64,000 bases of DNA, taken from Gonatopus flavifemur (Eukaryota; Arthropoda; Insecta; Hymenoptera; Dryinidae). The notes under the pieces are model-generated. The model was not told the DNA's origin. It saw only the letters and a list, made by a program, of their open reading frames with translations, and made no database searches. Numbering within the stretch: the stretch's first letter is position 1; every line of letters starts with the position of its first letter. A program made the translations under genes and the position numbers. This document shows, in pieces, positions 9,438 through 21,155 of this stretch. The stretch lies in assembly GCA_018340375.1 (NCBI GenBank), contig JAFFJZ010000052.1, positions 372,001 to 436,000 on the forward strand, in the 5' to 3' direction.

Positions 9438-12051
9438 CATGGTGTTCCAAATAAGAAAATACACGCGGATATCTCGAAGAGGGGTGAGTAAAGAAGAACA
9501 TGTCTCAAGTAAAAGTTGTTTGGTTCAAAGGGGGAATGTTCGAGGTGATAACAGATTTGACCTTGGAATGAGTTTTCAAGGTCATTGGAGAGGTCACAAC
9601 ATTTTTTCATGTGGAACCCCCTTGTTCTTTCAGTGGTATCACATTCTACATGAAAAAACACAAAAATTTTACCCGGAGCATTTTTCTGTCACCATCGTAC
9701 TTTTAAACATATGGCCAACAGTGAACCCTCCCAGTGAGACGTGACAGGAAGAGTGTGTTCCTCTTACAAACTAGCGATGATGAATCAATATTGAGAATCA
9801 CCAAACACGAAATCCAAAATTGACAGATTTTAGAATGTTCGATTTATTGAATTCAACGTAAAGTAATATTAATATCAAAAATTTTCAAAACGTCTTCGGG
9901 CAGTTTTCAAATGTTCAAAATGTAGGCCTTGTTTCTGCAAACATAAATTGATTCTCCGCTTGAAATTACTCACGGCCCTGCTGAAGATCCGAAATTGAAG
10001 GAAACTCCCTCCTCAATTACGCTTAGGTGATTCTTTGTTACGCTTAGATGACTCTTAGGTTACGCTCTGGTCCCGTTCAACGCTCCATTTCCACCAGGGC
10101 TCAGCTACACGGAGAGAATTCGTGAGATTCCACCTCACCTAACCTCCGTGATTTTTCGTTTCGCAACTGACGTGAAATACAATCAACCGATTGGGTGATC
10201 TGATATCTCGCGATTTCTCTGTGTGTAACAAGACATTTCTTGGAAATGTCCGAAAACTGTGGTACAAAATGGCTTCAATGAGGAGGAGCATCATCATGTT
10301 GTACCATCATCCTTAGCCTTGTTTATTGACTTCGATGTTGTGTTCATGAAATTACGTTGATGTTTATGTTCGAAGAAAAGTGTTGTATGTATTCTCTCAC
10401 TTTGCAAATCTTCGTTTTGTAAACAAACAATCGGTTGAACCAGGTCAGTGAAGAATTGATACTCGCGTTAGTGCGTGCGAAAATTCTCATGATTTGCAAC
10501 TTGGATTTTCCGAGTGTCTCATTCATCACGATGCCTCGAAATTATACCCCGAATGAGATCATCGATATTTTGATGATTCTGGGTGAATCTCGACGTAATT
10601 ATCGACAGGCCAGTGTGTTGTATGCACAGAGATATCCTATGAGGATTCATCCCAACCCCGCGGTAATGAGAAGGATAGAGGACGCTGCTAGAAGACGGGG
10701 AATAAAATACAAAAGGAACCGCATCAATTCGAATGATGATGATCCAAGAGTTGCTACAGTTTTGGCTGCAATAGCCTCAAATCCACATGACAGCACTCGA
10801 AACATTCAACGCCTCACTGGTATCCCACGAAATACGGTGCACCGAATATTATGAATCCGAAAGTTCCATCCATATCATATCACCTTATGTCATGGATTGC
10901 AACCCAATGATCTTGAACGGCGGATGCACTTCTGCAGATGGGCTCAAGCTAGAATCGAAGAAAATCCTGAATATTTCAACAATGTCATGTTTAGCGACGA
11001 AAGTACATTCCACAATACTGGCCTACTCAATCGTCACAATTGTCATTACTGGGCCGAACAAAATCCTCATTGGTATCACCAGTGTAATCACCAGCATCGT
11101 TGGAGCGTTACTGTTTGTCGTGGGATATTGGATGGACATTCAATTGGGCCCTATTTCTTCGAAGGAAATGTGAACCAAGTTAACTACCTCAATTTATTAC
11201 AAGATGACCTGCCCTTGGTGCTAGATGAAGTTCACTTACAAACAAGGTAAAGGATGATGATACAACAAGATGGTGCTCCCCCTCACAACAGCCGTCTTGT
11301 ACGCCAGTTTTTGGACATGGAATATCACAACCGTTGGATGTGGAGAGGTAGTGGATTTCAGATATGGCCTCCTGGATCTCCGGACTTGACTCCGCTGGAT
11401 TTTTTTATGGGGATTTGTGAACAACAGAGTGTACGAACCAACCACGAGACAAGACTTCATGGAACGTATCCGCAACACTTGTGCCAACATTCCAAGAAAT
11501 ATCTTATTAGCTACGGTGAGTCATTTCGAGCGAAGAATTCATTTATGTTTGCAGGAACAAGGCGCACATTCTGAACATTTGGAAACTGCTCGATGATGTT
11601 TTGAAAACCTTTGATATTAATATTACTTCACGTTGAATTCAATAAATCGAACATTCTAAAATCTGTCGATTTTGGATTCCGTGTTTTTTCATTCTCAACA
11701 TTGATTCTTCACCGCTAGTTTGTAAGAGAAACACACTCTTCCTGTCACGTCTCGCTGGAAGGGTTCACTGTTGGTCATATCTTCAAGAGTACGATAGTGA
11801 CAGAAAAATGCTTCAAGTAAAATTTTTGTGTTTTTTCATGTAAAATATGATACCGCTGAAAAAACAAGGGAGGACCATATAAAAAAATGTTGTTACCTCT
11901 CCAATGACCTTGAAAATTCATTCCAACGTCAAATCTGTTATCACCTCGAACATTCCCCCTTTGAACCAAACAACTTTTACTTGAGACATTTTCTTCTTTA
12001 CTTACTCCTTTTCGAGATATCCGCGTGTATTTCCTCATTCGGGACACCCTG
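9438..12051 (+). mobile_element. DD41D-type Tc1/mariner element with about 540-bp TIRs
   Basis: The element is bounded by TA (9436-9437 and 12052-12053), with ends of the form CAxGGTGTxCC. The inverted repeats span about 9438-9976 and 11513-12051 and remain easily aligned throughout despite scattered changes. The inner end of the right TIR contains the 3' coding end of the transposase, so the left TIR holds an antisense copy of that coding segment. About 550 bp of non-coding sequence separates the left TIR from the transposase start. The transposase frame is broken, so this copy is non-autonomous. Confidence 0.85.
10531..11595 (+). pseudogene. Transposase, IS630/Tc1/mariner superfamily, DD41D-like, broken
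   Basis: The start ATG opens MPRNYTPNEIIDILMILGE, the same N-terminal signature as the intact enzyme at 46789-47850. The helix-turn-helix region runs to about residue 107 and ends in IPRNTVHRIL. There the frame breaks (near 10850) and resumes as ERRMHFCRWAQARIEENPEYF. Catalytic Asp residues appear in VMFSDESTF, QQDGAPPH and TPLDFF. Forty-two residues separate the last two, one more than in the intact copy. A TAA interrupts the frame at about 11249, and another frameshift near 11410 separates the C-terminal FERRIHLCLQEQG segment, which ends at TGA 11593-11595. This minimum of one stop and two frameshifts makes it inactive. Confidence 0.85.
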
Positions 12052-12059
12052 TATATATA

Positions 12060-12423
12060 CAGGGTCTTTCAGAACTCACTGAAACTGGCTGGAGGGATTG
12101 TTCTCTAGTGAAAACTCAGAAGATTGGTCTTTGGATCAAGTCGATCCGACTCTTAGTTCTCGAGATATGAGCATTTTCAGATTTTTTTTCAGACCCAAAT
12201 CATCCAACGACACTATGTGCCACGTACTGGATCTTGATACCATTTGCTAAGTCGGAAAACGGCGGATCTCTGATAAAAAAATTGAACTATCCTATCATTT
12301 TTCGGTCCAGGCTCATATCTCGAGAACTAAGCGTCGGATTGACTTGATCCAAACATCAATCGTCTTAGTTTTCACTAGAGAACAATCCCTCCAGCCAGTT
12401 CCAGCGAGTTCTGAAACACCCAG
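12060..12423. mobile_element. MITE with inverted arms
   Basis: The left end reads CAGGGTCTTTCAGAACTC and the right end, in reverse complement, CTGGGTGTTTCAGAACTC. The similarity continues through GGCTGGAGGGATTGTTCTCT and on to a TCGAGA-containing block near both inner edges. Flanking sequence is TATATA on each side. At 364 bp with no coding frame, it lies only 8 bp from the end of the DD41D element. Confidence 0.8.
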
Positions 12424-12799
12424 TATATATAAATCTGCAACAGAACATTTTTACATAAACAAAACTTACTGTTGTTTCGTTTGATGTAGCTTCCTAAATA
12501 TTCTCCACTTCAAATTTTTGAAGAAATTGAGTCGATGGTGGTTCTCGTATACCCAGTAATACGACAGAAGGATAAGCTTGGACAGATACCTCGATGGACA
12601 TAAGACCTTGTCCAGGGTTGAAATACTATGGGTTCGCAGAATTCACGCGAACAGAAGACATTCTAATTATCTGGGGACAATGTCATTGTGATTGATAGAT
12701 GAGATCATAAACAGCAAAGAACTGATGGGAATTCATGATTCCCAGAGTTCCAATTGGAGTCTGTGACACACTGGAGCATCAATTACGCAGCCATAAAAA
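12424..12799. other. No recognised feature
   Basis: Unique-looking sequence between the MITE cluster and the tandem repeat. Short open frames only, with no family resemblance. Confidence 0.3.
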
Positions 12800-13280
12800 A
12801 CAAAAAGCTCCCACCTTGGGGGTCTCACTACGTGGACTATACGTTTTTAGGGTGGCTGAATCCGAATCCGGGGTCAGTCTCATCTTGGCACGTCTGGGTT
12901 CGGCCGTAACCCCCTAAAACGCCCTCAAATTTCCTATATCCGTTGAAAGCACGAACCCTATGCCTCCGAAATCTAATCATCCTATAGTTTAATAACCCAC
13001 GACGTGATAACTCCATCACTCCATAGCCACGCAATCCCGTAACCCTAAAACCCGGGAAAAAACAGCTTCTAACATGGGAGTCTGACTATGTGTACTATAC
13101 ATTTTTAGAGTCGCTGAATCTGAATCCGAGGTCGGTTTCATACCAGCACGTCTATATTCGGCCATAACCTCGGAAAATACCCTGCAATTCGCTATATCCG
13201 TTCAGATCACAACCCCTATGGCTCCAGAACCTTATAATCCGAAAATACAATAATCCAAGGGTTGTGAAATTACGTTGGAT
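12800..13280. repeat. Two diverged tandem copies of a 245-bp-period repeat
   Basis: The segments starting near 12830 and 13075 share ordered blocks: ACTATAC, TTTTTAG, GGCTGAATC or CGCTGAATC, TTCGGCC, and CTATATCCGTT followed by a CCTATG motif. Each is preceded by a phrase meaning the same unit start (GGGGGTCTCACTACGTG against GGGAGTCTGACTATGTG). The offset is close to 245 bp. A shorter, weaker relative (GTGCTGAATCTGAATCTG) occurs near 24775, so the unit is dispersed as well as tandem. Confidence 0.6.
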
Positions 13281-13639
13281 CACGGCATATACATATGCAG
13301 TCAGAGTGCTGGCATTCCCAGATTTTCTTCGGTATACCCTTTCCTGTGTTTGCATTCAGGGTACCTCCTCGCGGTGACGGCGGGCATCGGAGCATTCTCG
13401 TTATCCGGCGGAATGCCGGAATTACGGCTTACGGATGGAATTAGTTGCATGCCATCAGGGCATGGGCACGAAAGCGTATTACGATGCAGAGGAATCTCAG
13501 AGCTGCGTATCGGCGGCTAGTCAGGGTGAGGAAGCGGGCCCGCAGGCATCGTCATCATGCGACCGCAGCTCTACATAGGTTGGTGACTCGGCCGTCGCAG
13601 AGTCCAATGTTACAAGAAAACAGGGATCCTGCCAGAGCA

Positions 13640-15350
13640 CGCTTGTGAATCGGAGCACAATGTGTTCTGTCGTGCATGCTCGTAATTTGAAGGTGGTTCT
13701 CTGCGAAAAGTCATCGATGATCGTATTCGAAAGAGTCACAAGGATATTTTCGGTTTTGATATGGATGGATCCAGAATTGGGAAATGGGCTCCCAATATCA
13801 TTTGTAACTCTTGTCAGAAGATATTTGATAGATGGAGTTGGAACAAAGATGGACAGGGCGTCAAGTTCTCCAGACCTGCAATTTGAGGTCGTCCTTCAAG
13901 TAGTGAGGACTGTTCCCACTATTGCAATATAATGAGAGGATACAGCAGTGAGAACGAGAGCAAAATTATTTACCATAGTGTTCCATCTGTCAAACCATAG
14001 TGTTTCATCTGTATTCACATCAATAGATGAAAATATAACCAAGGATGTCAATGATACGCGATCATTAGGAATTGATGCCAATGTCATGGACATCGACGAA
14101 GTAATATATATGGAGGTTGAATCGGATTATTACGCTGCTGTTGAGACGGATAATGATACGGAGAATGACACCTGCCCTAAGAAACCGCGATTGATATCGC
14201 AAGTCTCTTGAATGACCTTGTGAGGGATTTAGGGTTACCGCAGGGTAGCTGAGAGTTTCTAGCATCCGTCGTAAGAGGAAGGGATCTACTCGAAGCAGAA
14301 ACAAAAGTCACCTCTTATAGAAACAGAGAGATGAAATTTCGGCAATTTCACACCAAAGATGAAGAACACTCTCTTGTTTACTGCACAAATATACATCATC
14401 TAAGGAATGGACTTGAGCCGGACTTTTATGTTCCCAAGGAATGGAGACTTTTCATTGATTCATCTGTGTGGAGTATAAAAGCAGTCCTACCCCATAACAC
14501 GAACGGAGGAGGTTTATCCTCCGAATCTCGTAGCCCATTCTACCGTCATGCAGGAGAAATTTGAAAATATGAGGATTCTACTAGAAAAAATTGATTAAGA
14601 AACGCATAAACGGCGAATTTGCGGAGATTCCAAGATTTCAACAATTTTACCCGGACAACAGTCAAGATTCACCTGATTTCCATGTTACCTTTGCCTGTGG
14701 GATTGTCGCGATCGTCGGAATCATCATGTGAAGGGAATTCGGTTGTCCAGGAAATCTCTTACCCCTGGTTCTCGGGATGTTATCCAAAAGTCATTCGTTG
14801 ATACGAGCAAAATCTTACTCCCACCCCTTCATATCAAGCTTGGTCTGATCAAGCAATTTGTCGAAGCCCTCGACAAATCTGGATCCTGCTTCGCTAATCT
14901 CACAAGAAAATGTCCGAAACTGTCTGATGCAAAGTTGAAAAAAGGTGTTTTCGATGGTCCTCAGATCAGAACGATGTTTCGAGATACTGCTTTTACTGGC
15001 ACGATTAATGTGGAAGAAAAAAACGCTTGGCTGAGTTTCAGGGCAGCTGCTCAAAATTTCTTGGGTAACAAAGAGAGCCCTCATTATGAAAGAATGGTTA
15101 CACAAATTATCCCGACCTTTGAAAAGCTTGGACATGAACATGAATATGGAAATTCATTCCCTTGATTCTCATGTCGACAAATTTCTCGAGGACCTCGGGG
15201 ATCTCAGTGGAGAACAGGGACGCGCTATCAGGGTTGAGAAGAAATATACATGATGGCTGATTTCTGTTGGACTCTGCGAAGAGAATCGGATGAGAGTTTG
15301 AAATGTAAGCGCACTCCATTGCACAGATCTTCTGAACACAAGAGAACACG
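13640..15350 (+). pseudogene. Decayed copy of a second multicopy arthropod gene family
   Basis: Fragments in three frames follow the order of a protein family that I recognise as repeated in insect genomes and unassigned in function. First comes a Cys-containing N-terminal part at about 13650-13930, with FCRAC, ICNSCQKIFDRW and a DCSHYCNIM-like segment. The segment EWRLFIDSSVWSIKAVLPHN follows at 14440-14500. Then comes an uninterrupted 145-codon stretch (14728-15165) containing KILLPPLHIKLGLIKQFVEA, and then LDSHVDKFLEDLGDLSGEQGR at about 15145-15220 in another frame. At least four frame changes and several stops are present. The class is unassigned; transposon derivation is likely because such copies are numerous and dispersed. 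Confidence 0.6.
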
Positions 15351-15379
15351 ACACAGTTCAAAAAAGGAGGGTGATTGAA

Positions 15380-15720
15380 GTGATTGTTATTTCTTACATC
15401 AGTTTGATGGTTATTGGGTTATTCTATCATACAGTCATGAGGATTTAGAGATATAGGGTTCGTGATTCAACGAATACGGTGAGTTTGAAGGTGTTTCATG
15501 AGGTGATGACCGAACTCTAACAGGTTGGGATGAAACTGACTCCAGATTCATATTTAGCTACCCCAAAAACATGTAGTAGCCATAGTCAGATCCCCCCCCC
15601 CCTCCTATCAGGGACTGTTTTTTTACCTGATTTCAGGGTTATCGGGTTATCTGGTTGTCAGGTTATGGGATCATGCGACTATGAGGTTATGAAGTTATCA
15701 GGTTGAGGGCTCATTGGACT
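15380..15720. repeat. Degenerate GGTTAT-rich low-complexity region with a C tract
   Basis: Scattered copies of GGTTAT, GGGTTAT and CAGGTTAT recur between about 15405 and 15700, and a run of about 13 C lies near 15588-15602. No gene is visible. It abuts the 3' remnant of the BEL/Pao element, where an LTR would be expected, but I could not match it to any 5' LTR sequence. Confidence 0.4.
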
Positions 15721-15721
15721 A

Positions 15722-18409
15722 TAACTGTATAGTCCATAGGATTGTGACGTCCCGGAGCTGTGGGCCTTGTGGTTTTTCACGGGCATGGTGAAGTTGAAGG
15801 TGTTTTTCACCTTCATATTCAGTAGACCACCTTCTCCAAAAGGAGTCGCGCATTTGGATTATTAGCTCCCATCGGTTTCTGAGGTCAGAAAGGTTTCGCA
15901 GAAGGGATAGGGTTCCGGAATCACGTTCAAAGGCTCGTCCACGAGGGAATGCACAGGGGTTAGGACTTTGAAATCTGAGAAATCGTCGGATAACGCTTGG
16001 ATAGGTCGCGAGTTGAGGCACGTTGACATTTCTGCTGACAATGTGGAGACTTCTTCATAGGTAAGTTTGGCCTCCCCGATGACTCTCTTGAGGTGGTGTT
16101 TGGTAGATCGCACCGTGGCTCCCCATAATTCCCCGCGATGAGGTGAGTCGGGTGGATTGAAATTCCAGGTGGTATCTTGACCCGAGGTGGTTCTAATAAC
16201 TTCCTTGCGATATTGAGAAAAAAGTTGGTTCCATTCGGAATTGGCTCCCACGGAATCAGTGCCTCTATCGCTGAACATGTGAGACGGGATTCGCGACGAG
16301 ATACGAATCATCCATAAGCTGCGAGGAAATCTTCAGATGAATGACCTGATACGGCCTCAACATGAACGGCTCTCGTGGCCATGCACATGAATACACAGAT
16401 GTTTACCTTCATGGATCGGGTTCTTCGTCCAGGACTACAACGTGAGTCTATTGTACCGCAAAAATCTACTCCGCTGTTAACGGAAGGTCTGGCTTCTTGG
16501 ACTCGAGTAGAAGGCAGAGGGGCCATCTGTTGTTCGGTGAATGTAGGGTTGTACCTCAAAAATTGGATACATAGGGAGATTCGACGTTTGACTGCTTGTC
16601 GGCCCTTAATTATCCAGTACCGTCGGTGAAGGATGGATAAGGTAAGTTGGGTGCCACCCTGTAGAATGGATAGGTGACAATCATCGATTATGAGATCGGT
16701 TATCGAGCAGTGAGTTGGTGAAATGGCTTGATGCTTTTGGTAGTGCTGGAGGTTAGAATAGTTGAGGCTCCCTCCCACGCGTATGATTTGGCTATTATCT
16801 GGGGAAGAGCCTCGATGGTAAGAGAGGACTATCAGCTGGTACGGATTGACTTTGAGATGGTGTCAACAGTTCACAAGGGAACGCGGCTTCTTAAACGACT
16901 TGAATCCAGAATTCCCGAGGAGATTCGACTTCAGATTGACTGAGTACCCCTGGTTCAGCACCAGTATGAGGATAGTTACGTTTTCTAGGCAACCACCTTG
17001 AGCACCAAGCGGTTATTCGGACTAATTTCCAAAATGTGGAGGCATGTTCGGCGAAGGCTGCCCACACAGGTGGAGGTAAGTCCGATTTGGTGGTATTGGA
17101 GGTGAGGGAGATGACTCGTTTCATTGAGAAGTGCTCGGGAGGCTAGTGGATAACGAGTTGACTCGTCGGGAGCTAGTTGTCTGAGTACTCTCAAGGCTAG
17201 ATAGGGTGCGGAGGTCAGACCATAGGTCACTGTGGTGAGTTGGTATTCTAGAGGATGAGGTGACTCGCTGGGGTGCCGAAGGATTCGTGAATAATCTCGA
17301 TCGTTGGGAGGGAGTATTATTTGTCGGAACATTTCCGGAACGTCTGAGGAGATTACTTTTGAGAAGATTCGCCATCGTATCAAAATATCCATTAGATTTG
17401 GCTGCAACTTGGGACCTGCGTGTAGGATCTGATGAGGAGACACTCCGCTGGAAGTACGTTGGGATCCATTACAATACAACACGTAAACGCGTTGAAGTAC
17501 TGGATTCACGGATGACTCCATGGTGGGGTGAGTGGAACGAGCAACCCTTCAACGGTGGTGTCAATGCCTCTTGCATACGGCCAAGTTGCAGATATTCGTG
17601 CATGGATTCTTCATAGCTAGTGTGATAATCGACGTTTTCTCGGAGTTTGGATTGAAAGCGGGAGAGTGATTGTAACGTGACACAATGAGAGTCTCCGAGT
17701 TCCCGTTCCAAGGCGCTGAAGGACATAACGTCCATCAAGTTGGCAATATTGAGTCGATATAAAATGGTTTCCGCATTCGCGTTCCTCTTCCGTCATTAGG
17801 GTTGATTCGGTGCCTGGGAGCTCTTCTTGCTCCCAAAACCGAGACATCGAGAGAGATAAATTGTCCTCGGGTTGGGTGGCAAGATTCGAAGAGTTATGGA
17901 TGTTGGTGGTGGATTGGATGTCGGAAGGAATGACGGATGCTCCAATCACTATCCAACCCAAAACGGTGTCCTGAGTCAACAAATTGTTACCGATTTTTTC
18001 GATGCCTGATCGAAGAATTTGAGCGTATAGTCCGCACCCAAGTAGTAATTCGATTGGTTCTCGGGTACTAGGATTGGGATCCGCTAATTCAATATGACTG
18101 ATGTCAGGCCATGATGAGCAGGGCGAAAATTTTGGAGGCAGATAATTGGTTAGTTGGGAGAGTATCCGAGCGTCGATGGCAATCGGTTCGGATTTGGATG
18201 GAAAATGAGGCGCTATTTGAGAGGATACGAGTCCTCTCGTCTGTGAAGGATAGCTAGCTCCAATACCGGGAACTGCGCAATTGATGGATCTTCATGATAC
18301 TTGCAATCGTTCCACTGAAGATTCGCTTAAGAAATTACTCTCTGAGCAGGGGTCAATTAATGCTCTAGCAAATGAACTAGATCCTCGGAGGTTGTATACT
18401 CGGACTATT
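15722..18409 (-). pseudogene. BEL/Pao pol: protease, reverse transcriptase, integrase remnants
   Basis: The protease part (about 18409-17900) shows IDPCSESNFLSE, a shared INCAVPGIG segment and IELLLGCGLYAQIL, typical of peptidase A17. The reverse transcriptase (about 17740-16985) shows LHAGPKLQPNLMDILIRWR and YQLTTVTYGLTSAPYLALR. The YVDD active-site segment is destroyed by a frameshift near 17125. Integrase (about 16778-15722) contains the zinc-binding region, the first Asp in GVDFCG, and SPHRGELWGATVRS. In that last motif the family's catalytic Glu (in LWEA) is Gly. The C-terminal region has FWRRWSTEYE. Multiple stops and frame changes make it inactive. Confidence 0.8.
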
Positions 18410-19268
18410 AGTTGAAAGAACTGAGTCTTAGATATCTCAATTGGGACAAATTCAATTTGTTGACTCAAATGAGGAAAGTGTTTTTTGAGCCTATTGGACA
18501 GCAGTCCATATGGGACTCTCTAGACTTGGAGTTCTTACAAAACAACAAGAATAATTTCATACACGCGTATACCCAATTTATCTATCAGCAGGACTTACAT
18601 AGTTGCTACACATCTACCACCTTGATCCTTTATCCACACTTAACTATACAACAACCTGGACCAAAATACCTATACTCAGGCATATCATTGAATACTATGC
18701 GGAATATGTCGCAAGTGAGATTAGTTTCTAACATATGTCCCAGATTATTGTTCAGAAACATACTACATAGGTTTGATGAAAATAGCTACTGTTATTGTTG
18801 CAATTGAAAACTAGATATTTGCCACATGCTATTTGACTGTGTTGAACTCGAAGCAGATAGGAATGTTGTAACTGAATTGGTTTTAGACGAAACCCCTCCA
18901 GAACAAAAGATATTTAGTTTGATCGATGATCCGACATTTGTTGATCTGAAAGTGTTCATTAATTTTTTGAATATCATTCTGGCTAGATACGAACAAGAAA
19001 AATGATCCATCGTTGCGAAATTATATAATATACGCCGACACAAACTAGTACTACGATATAGATTAGTAATTCAACAATAATCGAATATGATCGTTAATAC
19101 CCATCATCACCGATGTAATAGTGAATTGTATATCATTCTCCCTCTAATTGATCACACTGGAGCCGAAGACTGTACGTTGATAATAATGTGAAAATTTTTT
19201 CATCTTATGTAACTCTTTTGTATGGCCAGTTGGTCGAAACAAATGAATAAGATGATAATAATCTAATA
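18410..19268 (+). mobile_element. 5'-truncated non-LTR retrotransposon with 14-bp target duplication
   Basis: The insertion is flanked by direct copies of ATACTCGGACTATT at 18396-18409 and 19269-19282. Deleting one copy and the insert reconnects the BEL/Pao reading frame (LATAIVRV to VYNLRG), which confirms the boundaries. The insert encodes the C-terminal part of a LINE ORF2 from 18412 to 19005 with one in-frame TGA. It includes a CCHC-like zinc motif (CYCC, then CHMLFDC) and a helical tail. About 260 bp of 3' UTR follow, ending in TAATCTAAT-type repeats. The clade is not determined. Confidence 0.85.
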
Positions 19269-19282
19269 ATACTCGGACTATT

Positions 19283-21155
19283 GCAGTGGCAAGGTGTTTT
19301 GTGGTTGGTTCCTTTGCTACAGACTGAGAGATAAAGGCATTGGTAGATGTAGTTGAGAATACTCCTTGAGAACCATTATTTTTGGGGTTTTTACGGAGGA
19401 GAGAATGATGAGGGCCGTAACAAATTCTGCACACTTTGTTCGAACGACAGTCGGTAAGCTTGTGGTCTCCGAAGCAGTTGAGACATCTATTATTATTGGA
19501 AATCAGCTCTTTCCGCTGAGGGATTGATTTGGATTTCAAACAATCACATTGGTAAAGTAGGTGATCTCCCTTGCACGAAAGACAAGGCGATTCTCGTCGG
19601 GGTCCGTGCCGAATCAACGAAAAAAAATTTACTAGCAGTATGAAGTTGTCATTTTGTTGCAGTATGAAATGAAATTAGTCATAGATCATTGATTAAATTG
19701 AACGAAAAGTAAAAAACATTGATTTGCTAACACAACCCCACGGTAAACTTAGTTTCCCTTCGTTATGTTTATGATTATGGTATGGTTATGTTTATGATAA
19801 CAACAAACCGATTTTCGTTCTCTACAGACGTTTGAAACAGTTTGATTGTACCGATCGATTAGGAAGATCATTATTAATTTTATTAGAATGATGAATTACG
19901 TGTCTACTGTAATAAACGGGTGCAGTGAATAGGTTAACATAAAGAATTTTCGTTTAATTTAATCAATGCTCTATGACTAATTTCATTTCATACTGCAACA
20001 AAATGACAACTTCATACTGCTAGTAAATTTTTTTTCGTTGATTTGGTTTTTCGTTGATTCGGCACTGACCTTCTCGTCGGAGTGAAGGTTGACGAGGGTT
20101 GGAGATTTCCGGTTCAATTCGGTTAACGTTATAGGCTCGAATCGTGGAAGTTGATTGTTCAAATTGATTGGTATTAGGTTTTGCGGTTGGTTTCGAATTA
20201 TGGTTAGGCACTTTGGAATGAACTGCAGGTCGACTAAGGTTTGTTTGTGATAACGATTCCAGAGTGCAGATTCGAGCTTCCAGGAACTTACTCAGCTGGT
20301 CGTAGGTAGGAGAGTTAGATGAATCTGAGAGTGATTGCTCCCAATCGCGTCGAGATCTGGAATCGAGTCTTTGGGATGTTATATAGACCAGCCAGTCACC
20401 CCATTGGTTTACTGATCGCGCTAAGGTCTTAAGAGTGCCCAGTGCGAATTGGTTGAGTTGAGTGGGTTTTGAAGGTCGGTTACAGATTTCACTGATTCCA
20501 AATTGCAAATGGTAGCGATCTGCGTGATCACTAAGAGCCTGGTATTCTCATATTGATTGGTCAGAATTTTCCATGATCTTTCGAAATTAGTTGAAGTGAT
20601 TGGGATATTGTGCAGTAGGAGTGCAGGCTCACCGGTGAGGCTAGTTTCAAGATGGTGTAATCGTTCAACCTCAGAAACAGACGTATTGGATCCAATCAAA
20701 GAATCGAATAAATCTCGAAAATGCGGCCACTCAGCATAATTACCGGAAAATTTGGGTGAATCAATTCTACGTCAAGTTCGGACTGAAGATGCTCTGTCGG
20801 ATTCAGAAACGGTGGAGGAATTCGCGCCGCTTGCAGCCCCAAACTCGTGAAGATGGTCTAAGAGTTTGCCCTTTTCTAATAAATATACTCCCTCCATGTC
20901 CTCAAGAGAATCACCCTTGAAATAATCATGAGCTTGGAGGAGACCGGTTTGGTGTAACTGTAGTAATGTCTGTGCTGTTCCTGGGAAAAATCCTAACGTC
21001 TTTCTAATAATTCAATCCTAGCTTTCGCATGGCCTTTTGTCATATTATTCGCACCTTGTTTGGGGGAAATTTAGAAGGGCTCGTGCGATATGGCCACTTA
21101 GGGTTGTTTGAGATGCCATAAGGGCTTCGGCCTTTCCCGCAGCTGTATTAGACAT
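19283..21155 (-). pseudogene. BEL/Pao gag with zinc knuckles, interrupted by a MITE
   Basis: The minus-strand start at 21155 reads MSNTAAGKAEALMASQTTL, followed soon by stops. The DUF1759-like core is at 20699-20420 (VERLHHLETSLTGEPALLL, NFERSWKILTNQYEN) and continues in another frame to 20044. The zinc knuckles lie beyond the MITE at 19617-19400, with CLSCKGDHLLYQC, CLNCFGDHKLTDC and CRICYGPHHSLL. The last segment ends at LATAIVR, where the LINE interrupts the transition to protease. It would have encoded the structural protein of the retroelement particle. Confidence 0.8.
19612..20043. mobile_element. MITE with long TIRs in a palindromic target
   Basis: The core element is 19632-20023, flanked by TA. 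Its arms start CTAGCAGTATGAAG and extend about 95 bp inwards with few differences. Outside it, 19612-19631 and 20024-20043 form a perfect 20-bp inverted repeat (AATCAACG, eight A, TTTA). The TA target therefore sat at the centre of a near-perfect palindrome, or the outer 20 bp belong to an older element into which this one inserted. Confidence 0.75.

Noticed and set aside
13445..13648. Arg-rich 67-codon frame just before the second orphan gene
   Set aside because: Composition is driven by local CG-rich repeats, and it does not match the start of the family; not called separately.
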